A DNA stretch of 64,000 nucleotides, from positions 6,296,001 through 6,360,000 of the forward strand of contig CANTUR010000066.1 of the NCBI GenBank assembly GCA_947683625.1, written 5' to 3'. Position numbers and translations under genes: made by a program. The notes under the pieces are model-generated. The model searched no databases. It worked only from the letters and a program-made list of their open reading frames with translations, and was not told where the DNA came from. Shown here one piece after another: positions 37,616-49,440 of the stretch (positions within the stretch are counted from its first letter, which is position 1; every line of letters begins with the position of its first letter). This stretch comes from Mallotus nudiflorus (Eukaryota; Streptophyta; Magnoliopsida; Malpighiales; Euphorbiaceae).

Positions 37616-40600
37616 GTATGCTCATTTCTATTTTCTCTGTTTATTATTATTATTTGTTGTTTGGTCTATTAATAACATATATATATATATATAAATTTTT
37701 TTTTTTTGCCTAAAAATAATATATAATAGTTATGTTTGGTAAGGTTGGTCAAAAAGATGTTCTATGAGTAATTTAATTGGTAAAAATATAAATATTTAAA
37801 AGGTAGAATTTGATAATTTTATCTCTTATTCTCTTTTATATTAAAAATTAACCATTTTAATTAGTTAAAAAAAAATTGTTAGAGAGATTATTTTTAATTT
37901 TTTAACTTTTGATTTTTTTAAATAATTTTAATACATGTTCTTTTTTTCAAAAAAATAGAGAACGAACCTCAAATTTTCTCAATTATTTTTATAAATCACT
38001 AAATATATATCTTTTATGGTTTCTTAAGCAGTTATCATAGGACATGAATACTTAGTTTAGAGGATTCAGCACCTGAAACCTGAAGTGTTCTGCTTAGGAT
38101 AGATAAACCGTCCCCAGATAGCATTCTCAATCGAAAGCAGAATGAGGAAATAGACTCAGGTTTAAGGCAAAACATACAACTCAGGGCTATATAGAATGTT
38201 CAAACACTCTACCTTCTATATCATACCATGCTGGATTTAACTACAGCAGCAAAAGCTAGATAAAATGTTATACTCGCTTCTGCCTTTGCACTAGAGGGCC
38301 AATATCTGTCCGGCCAGAGGATGGTTGTTATACGCGCCATAGAAACTGTCTATTTGAGACCGTCTCTTGGTTCGTAGGTCCTGATATAAGGTTAGAATTC
38401 TTGGAGTTCATGCCTACGCTAAGAGTTACGAGCAATTATGGGTAACTTAGGCTGAAAATGGTTCATTTCCGCGTATTGGAATAGCCTAACATTTGTAAGC
38501 ATGCGTATAGTCTATTTCGACCCCAACAGCAGAAACTCCTTACCTTAGAACAAGTCCTAGTCGTGTGGCTAATGTGAATTTTTTACCATTCAAAACCAGA
38601 AGATAGAAAAAGGCTCCTTGCCTCATTGGCTGTCAGTGGATCGCTAGGGTACAACTAGAAATTGTCTTAGACTTGCATAATTCTTGTGTCTATATATCTA
38701 TGTTCGTTCCTTTGAGTTGGGTTTTCGAAATGACGATACATAGATATATATATATATATAAGCAATTTCTTAGCAGCTTCAAGGGGTAAAATACTGAGAA
38801 GAGGACCTTTTGGTAGCAAAAGTAAAATTGGAAATTTGGGCATATGGAATTTTCTTTTTTATGCTTATCGCTCACCATTGTACTATTCTCTCAGTGTTCT
38901 CAATGTCTTGGTCAGATGTCATCTCAAGCAAAATACATAAATAGAAAAGGACAGTCACCTTTGATGTCAACACAAATAAATGGTCATTTTGTTTACATTA
39001 TATTAGAAATAGCCATAATATAGCAGTCTGTCTTTCAATTTCTTTCATTTCTTGAAAATATTAATAATAAATTTTCAGCTTTAGATGAATTTTTAACAAT
39101 TGTATTTCCAATCAAACACTACTCTTACCAATTCTTCTTCTTGATTAAAAGAAAAAAAAAAAGAAATGAGAGCCTATTTCTTCCTGCCATATTCTTCTGC
39201 AAACTCCATAATCACCCTCTTCTGCTTCTTGGTTTTTGCTTTAATATCTCATGGTCGAGACGATGCATGCAACAGAAAATTCAGTTGTGGAAGTTTGATA
39301 GATTTTTGTTACCCCTTATGGAGAGATGGCCTTGGAATCTGTGGTCAGGAAGGATTTAAGATTGATTGCAGAGATGACCACATCCCTATTATAACTACAA
39401 TCAATGGAGGCTACATAGTACTGTCTATAGATCAAACAGAAAACGTGATGACAGCAGTTCAAATGGATTACTGGGAAAATGTTCGTCCTCAAGTTTTTTC
39501 CAACATAACCCTGAACTGGGATCTCTTCAATCTTTTATCGGAGTTTCAAAACTTAAAAGTTTCTTTTACAACTGCCCCTTCCAGCTGCCAGGGAGTCCGA
39601 TACCCGAAAGCAACAGATTTCGATGCCCTCCAAATGAAATTCAACCACCGAAAGCATTCTACGCAACTGAGGCTCTTTTGATTGATTGAGATCTAACATC
39701 AAAAGTTACACAAATAAATCTTAATCCATTTTCTTTGATTCCATTCCTTACAATAATAGTCTCTTCTTTCTTTCGTAGTACCGAGTTCATGGTGGTATGT
39801 ATATATATATATTCCTCACCACTCCACCATTAATTAGGTATATATACCTTAGTCAATGAAAGAGCATATACAGTTCTCTGATTACTCCAACATAGCAATA
39901 CAATCTGTTATATTACATAGTAAAATCTCAAAAAAATAATTTTTCAAAAAATTATTGATTTATTGCTGAAAAAAAAAACTAAATTAATAACTTTCTAAGT
40001 TTATAAGAAAATACATTGTACAAAAATTCTTTAAAATCCATGTAACATATAAATTAATATATGGACAAATAGCACATAATTACTGTATACTTTTAAAATA
40101 TAAGTGTTTTTTTTTTTAATTTAAATTGATGTTCGTATTATGATTTTATTTATTTAAGTAAAATTTTACTTGATTAAATGTGCATAAAATGAAAATAATA
40201 CAGTATAATATTTGAAAAATCATAATTAAATTCATAAATATTTATTAAATAAAACAATAAATAAACTTTGTAAAAAAATAATGTTGTATATGAAATGTGC
40301 AGTTATTTTCTATAAATTAATGACTTATTAGTTTATTAATTAATATTTCACTTAGTTATTAATTCTTTGATTCTATGATTATTAATTTATGAAAATTCCA
40401 CTATAATCTTTCATATTCTATTATAATAAAATAAAAAAATAACATCATGTTGAATTAAAATAGTAAATTGTAAATATAAAAATCTCAATAATATGTAGTT
40501 AAATTGCCTTGGCCTTTCTTTTGTTGCTTAACGCGATATTAGCACAACATCACATGGAATATAATTGCATCCTCTTTAAAATTCAAAGAAAAGTCTGAGA

Positions 40601-43493
40601 TTCTAGTCTTCATGGCTGACTAATAGTAGTCCTGCTTCTACTCCAACTTGTAATTGGTAAATTGTCCGACAAAAATTATATGAATTAGTCGTTAACTGGG
40701 GTCATACAGATAGTTATAAATTAATATATATTTTACTTAATTATTTTAAAATATAAATAAAATAAAATAATCTAAAAATATTAAGTAATTTTATTAAAAT
40801 AAAAACTATAATTTAATTAAGTAATTTTAAAAATAAAAATTCATCTCTTTTTAGTTCTATATATTGAATAATGAAGCAATTTAAATTAAATAAAGACTAA
40901 AATAGCTTAATTACTTTTTAGAAAATGGAAACTCATATCCTTTTAGTTATTATTTATTTTAAAGAAGCAGCAAGTAACTTTAGTTTATATGTAATAAATT
41001 AACAAAACTAGCATACAATATCATTTTTTAATTTGACGAAAATTCAATTTACTTTTCTACCTTATGTTTTTTCACTGAGGTTTCTTTTAACATAAATATC
41101 TTATTTTACCCTTTATTTGACTCAATTTTACTGAAAAATTCATTTTATTTTTCAAATATATAATAGATATTTTTAATTTACAAAATATTATATGAAATGG
41201 ATTTATTTTAAAAATTATAATAATTTAATTTAGTAATAGACAATTGTAATTGAAAATAAGTTCTGCAAAACTTTTCATTTAAACAACACACATTTATTTG
41301 AATCTGCAAATAAATTATATATTTTATGGAATTCGTTTATATTAAACACAATTTAGATATTTATTTGGGTGGATTTGGTGTTTATGTTCATATAGCTTTT
41401 TTCAAAGGCAACGCCAGAAATTTCACTGGATGAGATTAAAGCAAAACTTACAAGTTACAATAACATATACATACACACACTTATTAAAGTGCGGCGGCCT
41501 CCTCATATACAATTTTTGTACATTCAGCTGTTCGATCAACTGTTGTACCAAATCTACTAACAATACTTTTAAACAATTTTTTTTTTTTTTTGGTTGCAGC
41601 TGATGTTCCAAATGTGCGCGTCAAAGTTTTTGTAGGTAAGCTAAATGCTGCTGGCTTATAAATGACTCAATAATTTTGGTCCTCGCCATGGAAAGAGCCA
41701 CTTTATAAATTATAATTCATCAATGCCTTAATATATTGGCAACCCTTTAAATTAATATATTATACTACTCTCAGTCCAAAAAAATTTTGATATATTCTAT
41801 TAATTTATTCTTTTAATTTATAAATTAATTATTTTAATTGACACATCAACATACTAAAAAATGACTTATAAATATTTTGTAATCGAGTTTAAGTATTTAA
41901 ATAGTTTCTTTTTAAGTTAAGGTATGTTTAAACTAATAAAAGATGTCATGTTTAAGAGACTATTGATGTATTAAGCTGTCATGAAATTAATGCTCGTTGC
42001 TTTTTAAAATTAAAATTATGTTATTTTATCTTTAAAATTTGATAGTTGAATTACTGATATTAATCATTATTGTAATATAAAATTAAAATTATCTTTATTA
42101 AAGGTATTTTTTAAAATTAATATTGAAAATAATTTTTGAATGAAATATTTACTAATATATCTAAAATGTTATTCCATTTTGAAATTATATTATATGTCAT
42201 GTATCACATCATATTTTTCATATTTAGACTTTAGCTGAAATGGAAAACAAATGACAATATTTACTATTTTTACTGCTTTGGTTTTTCCCATTGATTATTT
42301 TTGTTCATGTTATGCTTGAAGTTTTTTTCATAATAATAATAAGAATAATATCTTCTTCGTGTTATTTATTATAATTGCTAGGAATTGGGGGAGCTCTTGG
42401 AGTAATTGGGATTCTCACGATCATTTATTGTTTCAAAAGGATGTTTTTACGGGAGTTCAAAACGAAGAATCAAGATTTCGAGGTCTTCCTTAAGAGCTAT
42501 GGACCTCTATCCATAAGAAGGTATAACTTTTCACAAGTGAAGAAAATCACCCACAATTTCAAAGTTGCACTTGGCCAAGGAGGTTATGGCAGTGTTTACA
42601 AAGGAAAGCTATTTGATGGTCGTTTAGTAGCGGTGAAGATCTTAAAAGCATCTAAAGGATCAAAAGGGGAAGAATTCATCAATGAAGTTGCTAGTATCAG
42701 CAGAACTTCGCATGTCAATATAGTTACTCTTTTAGGGTTCTGTCTTGAAGGCGAAAAACGAGTTTTGATTTATGAGTTCATGCCTAATGGATCTCTTAAT
42801 AACTTCATATGTTATGAAAGCACTTTAAAGCCTCATCATGATCAGCATTTAGAATGGGAAGTCATGCACCAGATTACAGTAGGAATTGCTCGAGGATTAG
42901 AGTACTTACACCGAGGGTGCAACACGAGGATTGTGCATTTTGACATAAAGCCCCATAACATTCTTCTGGATGAAAAGTTTTGTCCAAAGATTTCTGATTT
43001 CGGACTTGCCAAGTTATGTACTAAAATGGAGAGCATTGTTTCGATGCTAGAAGCTAGGGGGACAATTGGCTATATAGCTCCGGAAGTATTTAGTAGAAGT
43101 TTTGGCAAAGTTTCATACAAGTCTGATGTTTATAGCTACGGAATGATGGTTTTAGAAATGATTGGTGGCAGAAAGAAAGATCACGTGGTTACTACAGATC
43201 ATGCTAGTGAGACCTATTTTCCAAATTGGATTTACAAGCGTCTTGAGTTGGATGATATGTCTGAATTATATGGTGAAATCTCCATGGAAGAAACTGAAAT
43301 TGTGAGAAAAATGACAATGGTTGGGTTGTGGTGCATTCAGACAAATCCAATAGATAGACCATCCATGAGTAAGGTGCTAGAAATGTTACAAGGAAGCATC
43401 GAATCCCTAAAAATCCCACCAAAGCTTTTCATATATTCACCTCCAAGATCTCCAACTTTGTGTTCTTCTACAGCATCAATATCAATCGAGTAA
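36829..43493 (+). CDS. LRK10L-type receptor-like kinase, gene 2 (three exons, skipping a dead exon)
   Basis: Predicted exons 36829-37615, 41600-41635 and 42382-43493 give 1935 nt and 644 residues. Donor 1 is CATG|GTATGC (37616), acceptors are GGTTGCAG| (41599) and TTGCTAG| (42381), and donor 2 is TAG|GTAAGC (41636). Both introns are phase 1, as in gene A. The architecture matches the family: signal peptide, GUB_WAK, C-terminal cysteine cluster, membrane helix, non-RD kinase. The 3984-nt first intron contains a second, broken ectodomain exon (39166-39709) that is closer to gene A's exon 1, so the kinase part and exon 1 probably come from different ancestral units. Only the 36829 exon can supply an intact ectodomain. 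Alternatively, the two parts are transcribed separately. Confidence 0.66.
37716..38039. other. AT-rich intron sequence
   Basis: Part of gene 2 intron 1; no feature seen apart from a short TA run at 37678-37692. Confidence 0.5.
38040..38690. other. Compositionally foreign block in gene 2 intron 1, possible organelle DNA
   Basis: The base composition is clearly more balanced than the flanks, with few homopolymers and no long ORF. Phrases such as GAGACCGTCTCTTGG and TACGCGCCATAG do not resemble the AT-rich introns around it. It could be a nuclear insertion of mitochondrial DNA or another repeat; I cannot identify it by eye. Confidence 0.3.
38685..38762. repeat. Inverted repeat with TATATATCTATG / CATAGATATATA arms
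   Basis: Arms at about 38691-38702 and 38738-38751 flank about 35 nt. It marks the edge of the foreign block. Confidence 0.5.
39166..39709 (+). pseudogene. Truncated, frameshifted LRK10L ectodomain exon inside gene 2 intron
   Basis: The ATG at 39166 opens a signal peptide and GUB_WAK domain closely matching gene A exon 1 (ISHGRDDACNRKFSCGS..). Near 39551-39561 the sequence is 2 nt longer than gene A, shifting the frame; the shifted-out frame still spells NCPFQLPGSPIPES-like residues. A further 1-nt difference near 39690 brings a stop. About 370 nt corresponding to gene A 9146-9525, including the rest of the ectodomain and the splice donor, are deleted. Homology resumes in the intron at about 39717. 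It cannot be spliced to the kinase and is a dead exon. Confidence 0.82.
39913..41400. repeat. Intron-1 block, copy C
   Basis: Collinear with gene A intron 1 and without the Helitron insert; it provides the empty site GAAAATTCCAC near 40396. Together with the dead exon, micro-exon, kinase exon and 3' flank it shows that 38905-43835 is a duplicate of 8328-15084. Confidence 0.72.
41600..41635 (+). CDS. Gene 2 exon 2 (36-nt micro-exon)
   Basis: Encodes DVPNVRVKVFV plus split codons, bordered by GGTTGCAG| and |GTAAGC; equivalent to gene A exon 2. Confidence 0.7.
   Translation: MMFQMCASKFL
42382..43493 (+). CDS. Gene 2 exon 3: transmembrane segment and kinase domain
   Basis: 1112 nt, ending in TAA. 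Landmarks in the 644-residue protein: glycine loop about 339-349, VAVK lysine 360, HFDIKPHN with Asp 462 (non-RD), DFG 480-482, APE about 507-509. By my count 17 of about 370 residues differ from gene A, and all lie in the first about 95 or the last about 100 residues. The block from EEFINEV to RKKDHVVTT is identical. All catalytic residues are present. The ATG at 42375 is in the intron and is not a start. Confidence 0.87.
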
Positions 43494-43533
43494 TCTATTT
43501 GTTTTGTTTTGTTTTTTTGTTTTTTTGCATAAC

Positions 43534-43539
43534 AATAAA
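43534..43539 (+). terminator. Poly(A) signal AATAAA of gene 2
   Basis: Same context as in gene A, 40 nt after the stop codon. Confidence 0.5.
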
Positions 43540-43925
43540 ACAGAATACACATTTCAAGATTTTCAAACTCTTTTTTTGTTGCTATATATTTTTTACAACA
43601 GTCATTATAACATTTAGTTATGTATTTCCAAAATTTAGAACGAATTCTTTTACGTTCTTTTTCTTTTCATTTAAATAATCAATTGAGGTAAGTAACCATT
43701 TGATCTAATAATGAAGGTATAGTAGCATGCATTAGGTCTCTCCCTTATTCAATATGATAAAAGGGAATGATCACTTTCGAACAAATGAAGTATGATATAT
43801 AATACTAGGAGCACATACTTTATTTATTTATTTTTGGTAACGTTTTTTCTTTCCTCAGATTAATTTTCATGGATCTATGTTTACATAAAATGGACTTCAT
43901 AATAAAGAAATTCATCATGAATTTA

Positions 43926-43926
<1 letters not shown>

Positions 43927-43999
<73 letters not shown>

Positions 44000-44055
44000 G
44001 TAATAGTAATAGTATTAATAGTGATAGTAATAGTAATAATAACAATAATAATAAT
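43927..44055. repeat. (AAT)n microsatellite, partly degenerate
   Basis: About 25 perfect AAT units, followed by AGTAAT/AGTGAT variants. It follows the end of the duplicated unit. The minus-strand poly-Leu frame here is an artefact. Confidence 0.92.
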
Positions 44056-44059
44056 AAAT

Positions 44060-44822
44060 TCTCTTTTTTTGTGTTTGTTATGAGTTTAGAATAATAATAA
44101 AAGAAATTCATCATGAATTTAGAATAATAAAAAAACTCCTTTCTTTATTAAAAAATGCAGTCTTATAATTAAATTTATGGTCTATTGGTGTTAAAAATTA
44201 CAATATTTTTAATTTATGTAAATTTATACTATACTTTATTTGCAATTGTAGCATCATTGCAATTTAATCAAAATAAAAAATATATACATGTTACATCTAA
44301 AGTGAAGTAGCTAATCCTAGATTCCAATATCCACATCATCTACATACAAATTACAATATTTATATTTTAATCTAATTAAATTAAAAAAATAAAAAATAGT
44401 TTAATTTGTAAAAACTGTATGTTCATTTTCTCAGTTTGCTAATTAACGCCTTTATACGAATGTGGGACCACAATAAAGAGGCCGGCTAATTCATTTTGAA
44501 TTACAAGAAGAGGGAATTTCAAAAAATGGCCTGTTTGACTAGACTTTTTTCTTTTATGGATCTACGCTTTTTATTTTTTCAAACTTGATTTTTATGTTTT
44601 TAGTTTTGATTTGCCTTTCTTTTATCTTTTAAAAATGAATTTTATCATCGTTTTCCATGTTTTCTATGTTCTTTACCGTTGTTCTTCATTGCAACACAAA
44701 GCAAATGCTCCAACCTCCATTATTTACCCCATTGATCACTTTCCTCTCTCTATTATTGGATCCCAAAGGTAGCTGAGTAAAAACTTCTGAGTTTAGAAGA
44801 TATTTTCATTGAAAAATAATGT
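44060..44822. other. Intergenic DNA, no gene seen
   Basis: AT-rich, with a TTTAGAATAATAA motif repeated near 44090 and 44120. No credible ORF. Confidence 0.45.
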
Positions 44823-45212
44823 GACATTCTTGCTAAGCTCGATCGCGAGAGTCTTGCACTGGAAGTAGTGAAGACGTCAAAATTAGAGTTGCAATTGTTA
44901 TTCAATATGTTAAAAGCTTTAGCGTATGAAGTGATTAAGAAATGAGATGAGTGCGGGAGACAACATGATGAAGCTTTGAGAGATAAAAAGGAAGCATTGA
45001 AGGAAAAAGAGAAAACATCAGTTGAATTGAGTGATTTAAGTAAGCTGAGAGAAGAAATTATGAAGCAATTAGATGAGGCAGTGAATGGATTACAGTAAGA
45101 GATTAAGAGTTCAAGACATATGTTAGTTAGTGGAATTGAAAAAATAACAAAGGTTTCTCAGCTTAAAGCTTCGATTATTGGATTAAGAGAAACAACCAAA
45201 AAGAGACGGTAA
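44823..45212 (+). pseudogene. Fragment of a plant coiled-coil protein gene
   Basis: One frame runs from 44823 to a TAA at 45210, interrupted by TGA (44943-44945) and TAA (45096-45098). It encodes a charged, heptad-like protein: AKLDRESLALEVVKTSKLEL, DECGRQHDEALRDKKEALKE, SSRHMLVSGIEKITKVSQ, LKASIIGLRETTKK. The composition and the DECxRQxDEALR and MLVxGIEKI phrases recall plant myosin-heavy-chain-like or golgin-like coiled-coil proteins, but I cannot name the gene. Stops and lack of continuation mark a decayed copy. Introns are not obvious, so a retrocopy is possible. Confidence 0.6.
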
Positions 45213-45214
45213 TT

Positions 45215-46140
45215 GATAGTTTGGAGAAAAGGTAACTTGATATGTGTTTGCTCTATTTGGTTGTTGAGAAATGCTAGAAAATGAAAGTAATTTGAATCTT
45301 TTCTTATCCCTTTAGCTTGCTTATATGAATTTAATTGTTTTAAATCATTTCCTTTTAAGGTTAATGATTGATTTAGTTGATTAATTCTGATTTGATTTTT
45401 TGTTGTAATGTTATAGATCTAGGTGATTTTGAGTTTTAATGAGTTAGATTCATTAGTTTTTGGCGATTAATCTTATTGCAGTTGTTAATTTAAATTATTA
45501 TTATAATTATCTATTGCACCGATTATTTATTCAAGTTGTTGCTAATAGGAGATTCAAGTGTCAACAAAATCTTATATACTTCTTAGGTTTACTATAAGTG
45601 ATATGTTTCATCACTTTAATTTGATTTAAAATACTGAATTTTAATTATTGAGTTTGTTAATGGTTTGATTTTTTTATTCAATTATGCTTTTGGATTTTAC
45701 TGGAGAAGCAATCTTATTAACATGAATTTAGGTCATTGTTGAAGTTGGCTCATTATAGATAAGATTATGACTAATGATGCTAAGCAATGATTTTTTTTTC
45801 TACGCTATGTAAATATGTACTTGGCTATCTGTTGGTTGTGATATTGTTAAACTAGGGAATATGTGTTGTTCATTATTTTTCTTACTAAGCAATTTTTTTT
45901 ACTAGTTTATCACTAAATCCAATAGAAGCAAAAGTATTTTGATTTAGTGGTGGATTTTGGTTGTGTTTGTAATACAACTATTTCCATCAACCATTAAGGC
46001 TTCTTCTTCTCCTCCTCCTTTTTTTAACTTTTAAAACGATTTACTACTTTGGGTTCTTTTTCTTTATGGATTTCTTAGCTTCCCATTTAATGATATGTAT
46101 CTATCTATCATTTGATTAGATTGCAGCTTACAAATCATAA
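45215..46140. other. T-rich intergenic DNA, no gene seen
   Basis: No recognisable coding content between the two gene fragments. Confidence 0.4.
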
Positions 46141-46143
46141 CTT

Positions 46144-46350
46144 TTTGCAAAATTGAAAGGAAATGCCAAGAAAGTTTTAGAGATTGGTATTGGGACTGGT
46201 TCTAACCTCAAATACTATGCTAACAAAGATGATATAGAGGTTTTTGGTGTAGATCCTATTGGAAAAATGGAAAAATATTCATAGAAAACTGCATAAGCTG
46301 CAGGCCTACACCTCACAAATTTCAATTTCATACAAGCAGTATGTGCTTTT
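46144..46350 (+). pseudogene. Fragment of a UbiE/COQ5-like SAM-dependent methyltransferase
   Basis: The frame from about 46153 reads KKVLEIGIGTGSNLKYYA, a clear class I methyltransferase motif I, then EVFGVDPIGKMEKYS with the acidic SAM-ribose contact at the end of strand 2. It continues past TAG (46282-46284) and TAA (46294-46296) as AAGLHLTNFNFIQA. This resembles the plant UbiE/COQ5-family or METTL7-like proteins. Only one exon-sized piece survives and it has two stops. The ATG ORF at 46259-46441 is another frame of it. Confidence 0.68.
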
Positions 46351-46359
46351 CTATTATGC

Positions 46360-47869
46360 AGTGTCTAAATTTATTGAAACATTATTGTACTCGATCAATT
46401 TTGAGTTATTAGTATTGGTTTGTTCAGACTTAGCAGTATAACAATTAGCCTTTTTATAGTTTGTTTACATAACTAGTTTTTAAACCAAATTTGTTTGACC
46501 TTTGAAGATTAATTATTGCATAGTAAAAACAGAGGGGACTAAAAATGATTGAAATTAGACAACATTATATGCATCTCATTTTTTTTAGGAGATGGAGTCT
46601 GTTGAAAGATTCACAGTCATAGTCCAACGTGTTGACTATTAATAGGATCCATACTGCATGCTGCTCTTTTGAATTACTTGCTCATTCCCTTTGGCATTAA
46701 GCAAGCATGTGAAATTGCAATTTAATACTAGTGATCACAAAGTTTGGTTTTATCATTTTTCCATCACTTTAGAAACGTGTTGAAATGAAAACTGAAAGTT
46801 GCTCCTTTATTGATTTTCAAGATATTAGTTACATCCAGGTTGGGTTTGTAATCCAATAGAAAATAGATGAATTTTTTCTTTTTCTTTTTCTTTTTATGTA
46901 TTCTAAAATAAATATGGACACTCGAATTTAAAAAATTCAATAAATTTCATAAAAAAAAAATACTAATTTGTTCACTATAATTAAATTTCTTTATTAAAAT
47001 TAAAAAGCAAGACAAATGAATTATAATTTGAGGGCGATTTAGTAAATTTTCTTATCATTAACAAAATTAAGGATGTTATCAGTGTGGGACTTATGATTCG
47101 TTGTGCATTCATTGCGGGAGCTTGGGACTTGTTTTTTGTTGTTTTTCGATTGTTGCTTTTTGTTTTTTAGTGTTGTTGTTCTTTGTTGCATATGTTTTTC
47201 AATGTTATTGCTTTTTGTTGTTTTATATATTTCATTGTTATTGCTTTTTGTTGCTTTTTATTTTTAAGTGTTGTTACTTTTTGTTGTTTTTTGTTGCTTG
47301 TTGTTGCTTTTTTTTTTTGCTTTTTGTTTTTCAGTATTGTTGTTTTTTTGTTGTTTTTATTACTTTTTATTTTTCAGTGTTGTTGCTTTTTTCAGATGTA
47401 TAATTGGAAACAAAAAAAACCCACTCCCTGTAATACATGTGCCAAACTTTCATAAGCTGACAAATGAACAAACCTTTTTAAGAAATTGAACCTCACAAAC
47501 AACTTGGTTATTTATATGTTGGCCTGAGTTTAGGAAACTAATATTTTTACATGAATAATTTTCAGATAGATTATGAAGAGTTTAAGATAATGAGCAGTGG
47601 CACTTGCACTTGGAAATGAAGGAGAGACAATGTTAAATAAAAAAAATTATTATTTTTTCTTTAGAAACAACATCAAAGATGTTGGGATGATAATTAAAAA
47701 AAAAAAAGAAAAAGATGTCAAATGGTTGAATGAGATATACTGATGTAGCAATTCATTGATTTTTCTTTCATTTCTTTTAATTGTAGTTTATTATTGGGTA
47801 CTTAAGAGGCTGTTTGTTGAAATGAGAAAAGCAAATGTAATTATGAGATTGTTAGTTTGAAATAAGAGA
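46360..47869. other. Intergenic DNA with a T-rich low-complexity tract
   Basis: Between about 47130 and 47400 the plus strand is mainly TTTTTGTTGTT(G/T)-type repeats with scattered TTTCAGTGTTGTTG copies. Overlapping Phe/Cys/Leu-rich ORFs come from this tract and are not credible. Nothing else recognised. Confidence 0.6.
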
Positions 47870-48170
47870 GTGAGTGGACCGAAATTATTGAGAAATTGTT
47901 GAGAAAAAATGAAAATAGTAGAAAAAAATGTTGAGAAAAAAATAACATTGAGAAAAAAAGAAGATAGTACCTAAAAAAAGTTTTGAAGAGAAAAAAATAT
48001 TAAGAAAAAAATAAAATGTTGAGGAAAAAAAAGATGGTGACAATAGCCTAAAAATAAAAAAAAAATGTTAAGATTACCTTAGAAATAGAAAAAAAAATGT
48101 TGAACATAAAAAATATTGATAAAAAAGTCTAAAAAAATGTTGAGAAAAAATATTTAATTAAAAAAATTGA
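47870..48170. repeat. Purine-rich degenerate minisatellite
   Basis: Repeated (T)GTTGAGAAAAAA(A)T-type units, about 12-25 bp, interspersed with AAAATAGTA and GAAGATAG variants. Confidence 0.65.
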
Positions 48171-48444
48171 AGGATCAAATTGGTGATGTGATTGTTGTTG
48201 AAACAGTTTTTAGAAGAGTCAAATAGCTTCTAGAATAGTTATGTTCTGAATTTGAAAAAAAAAATTCCTTAAATTTATTTTTAAAAATACTTTTGTTCAA
48301 TGTAAATTTTGATGTTATTTTTTATTTTTTAGCTATTTATGAAAAAATCCCTTGCAAGAATATATTACTTAAAAAAAATCTAACCAAATTGTAATTGTAA
48401 TTTTTTTATTTACATGCAAAGATAGTAATATATATATATATATA

Positions 48445-49440
48445 TTGAAATACAAATTAACAATGACCTCCCTTACATTTAAATATAATATAAAAAATTT
48501 CTTAAAACAGAGAATTTTGATTATATTTGTATGATACCGTGGATATGATACCTTGGTCCTTGAAGAAGTCAACAATATTAGTCCATGAGAGAAGGCGCGT
48601 GGAAATTGCTTTGTCTTTTCTTTTGTTGCTTAACGCGACATTAGCATAACAACGCCTAGAAAATAATTGCATCTCCTTTAAAATTCAAAGAAAAGTCTCT
48701 GGTTCTTGTCTTCATGGCTCAGAAATATTAGTCCTGCTTCTACTCCAACTTGTAATTGGTAAATTGTCTGACAAAAATTAAATAAATTAGTTGTTAATTC
48801 GCATTTAGGATAAATTAATATATATTTTACTTAATTATTTCTAAATATAAATAAAATAGAATAATATACATATATTAAGTAATTTTAATAAAATAAAAAC
48901 TATAACTTAATTAAATAATTTTTAAAAATGGAGATTCATCTCTTTTCAGTTCTATATATTGAATAATGAAGCAATTTTAATAAAATAGAAACCAAAATAG
49001 CTTAATTAATAAAGATTAATAAATAGTTTTTAGAAAATGGAAACTCACATCCTTTTAGTAAATTTTTTTTTCCAAAGATGCAGCATGTAGCTTTAGTTTA
49101 TATGTAATAAATTAACAAAACTAGCATACAATATCTTTTTCTAATTTGACCGAAATTCTTTTTGCTTTTCTACGTTATCCTTTTTACTGAAGTTCCTTTT
49201 AATATAAATATCTTGTTTTACTCCTTATTTGTTCAATTTCGTTGAAAAATTTATTTTATTTTTAAATGTATTCTGATTAAAATTAATTTATAAATGATTC
49301 CAATCAATGAATATTTTACGAAATGGAGTTATTTAAAAATTCTAATAATTTAATTTAATAATAAATAATTTCATAAAATTAAAAAATTTTCATTTAAATT
49401 AAATATATCCATTTTTTGCAAATAAATTCTGTATTTATTC
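48445..49440. repeat. Intron-1 block, copy D, isolated
   Basis: Matches the 3' half of gene A intron 1: TTGCTTAACGCGACATTAGC (about 48626), CTGCTTCTACTCCAACTTG (about 48735) and the AATGAAGCAATTT..CAGCATGTAGCTTTAG segment. No exon 2 or kinase follows. It marks a fourth, mostly deleted LRK10L unit. Confidence 0.66.

Noticed and set aside
43923..44114. Minus-strand poly-Leu ORF
   Set aside because: Arises from the (AAT)n array downstream of gene 2.
47101..47489. Overlapping Phe/Cys/Leu-rich ORFs
   Set aside because: They lie in a T-rich low-complexity tract and have no domain.
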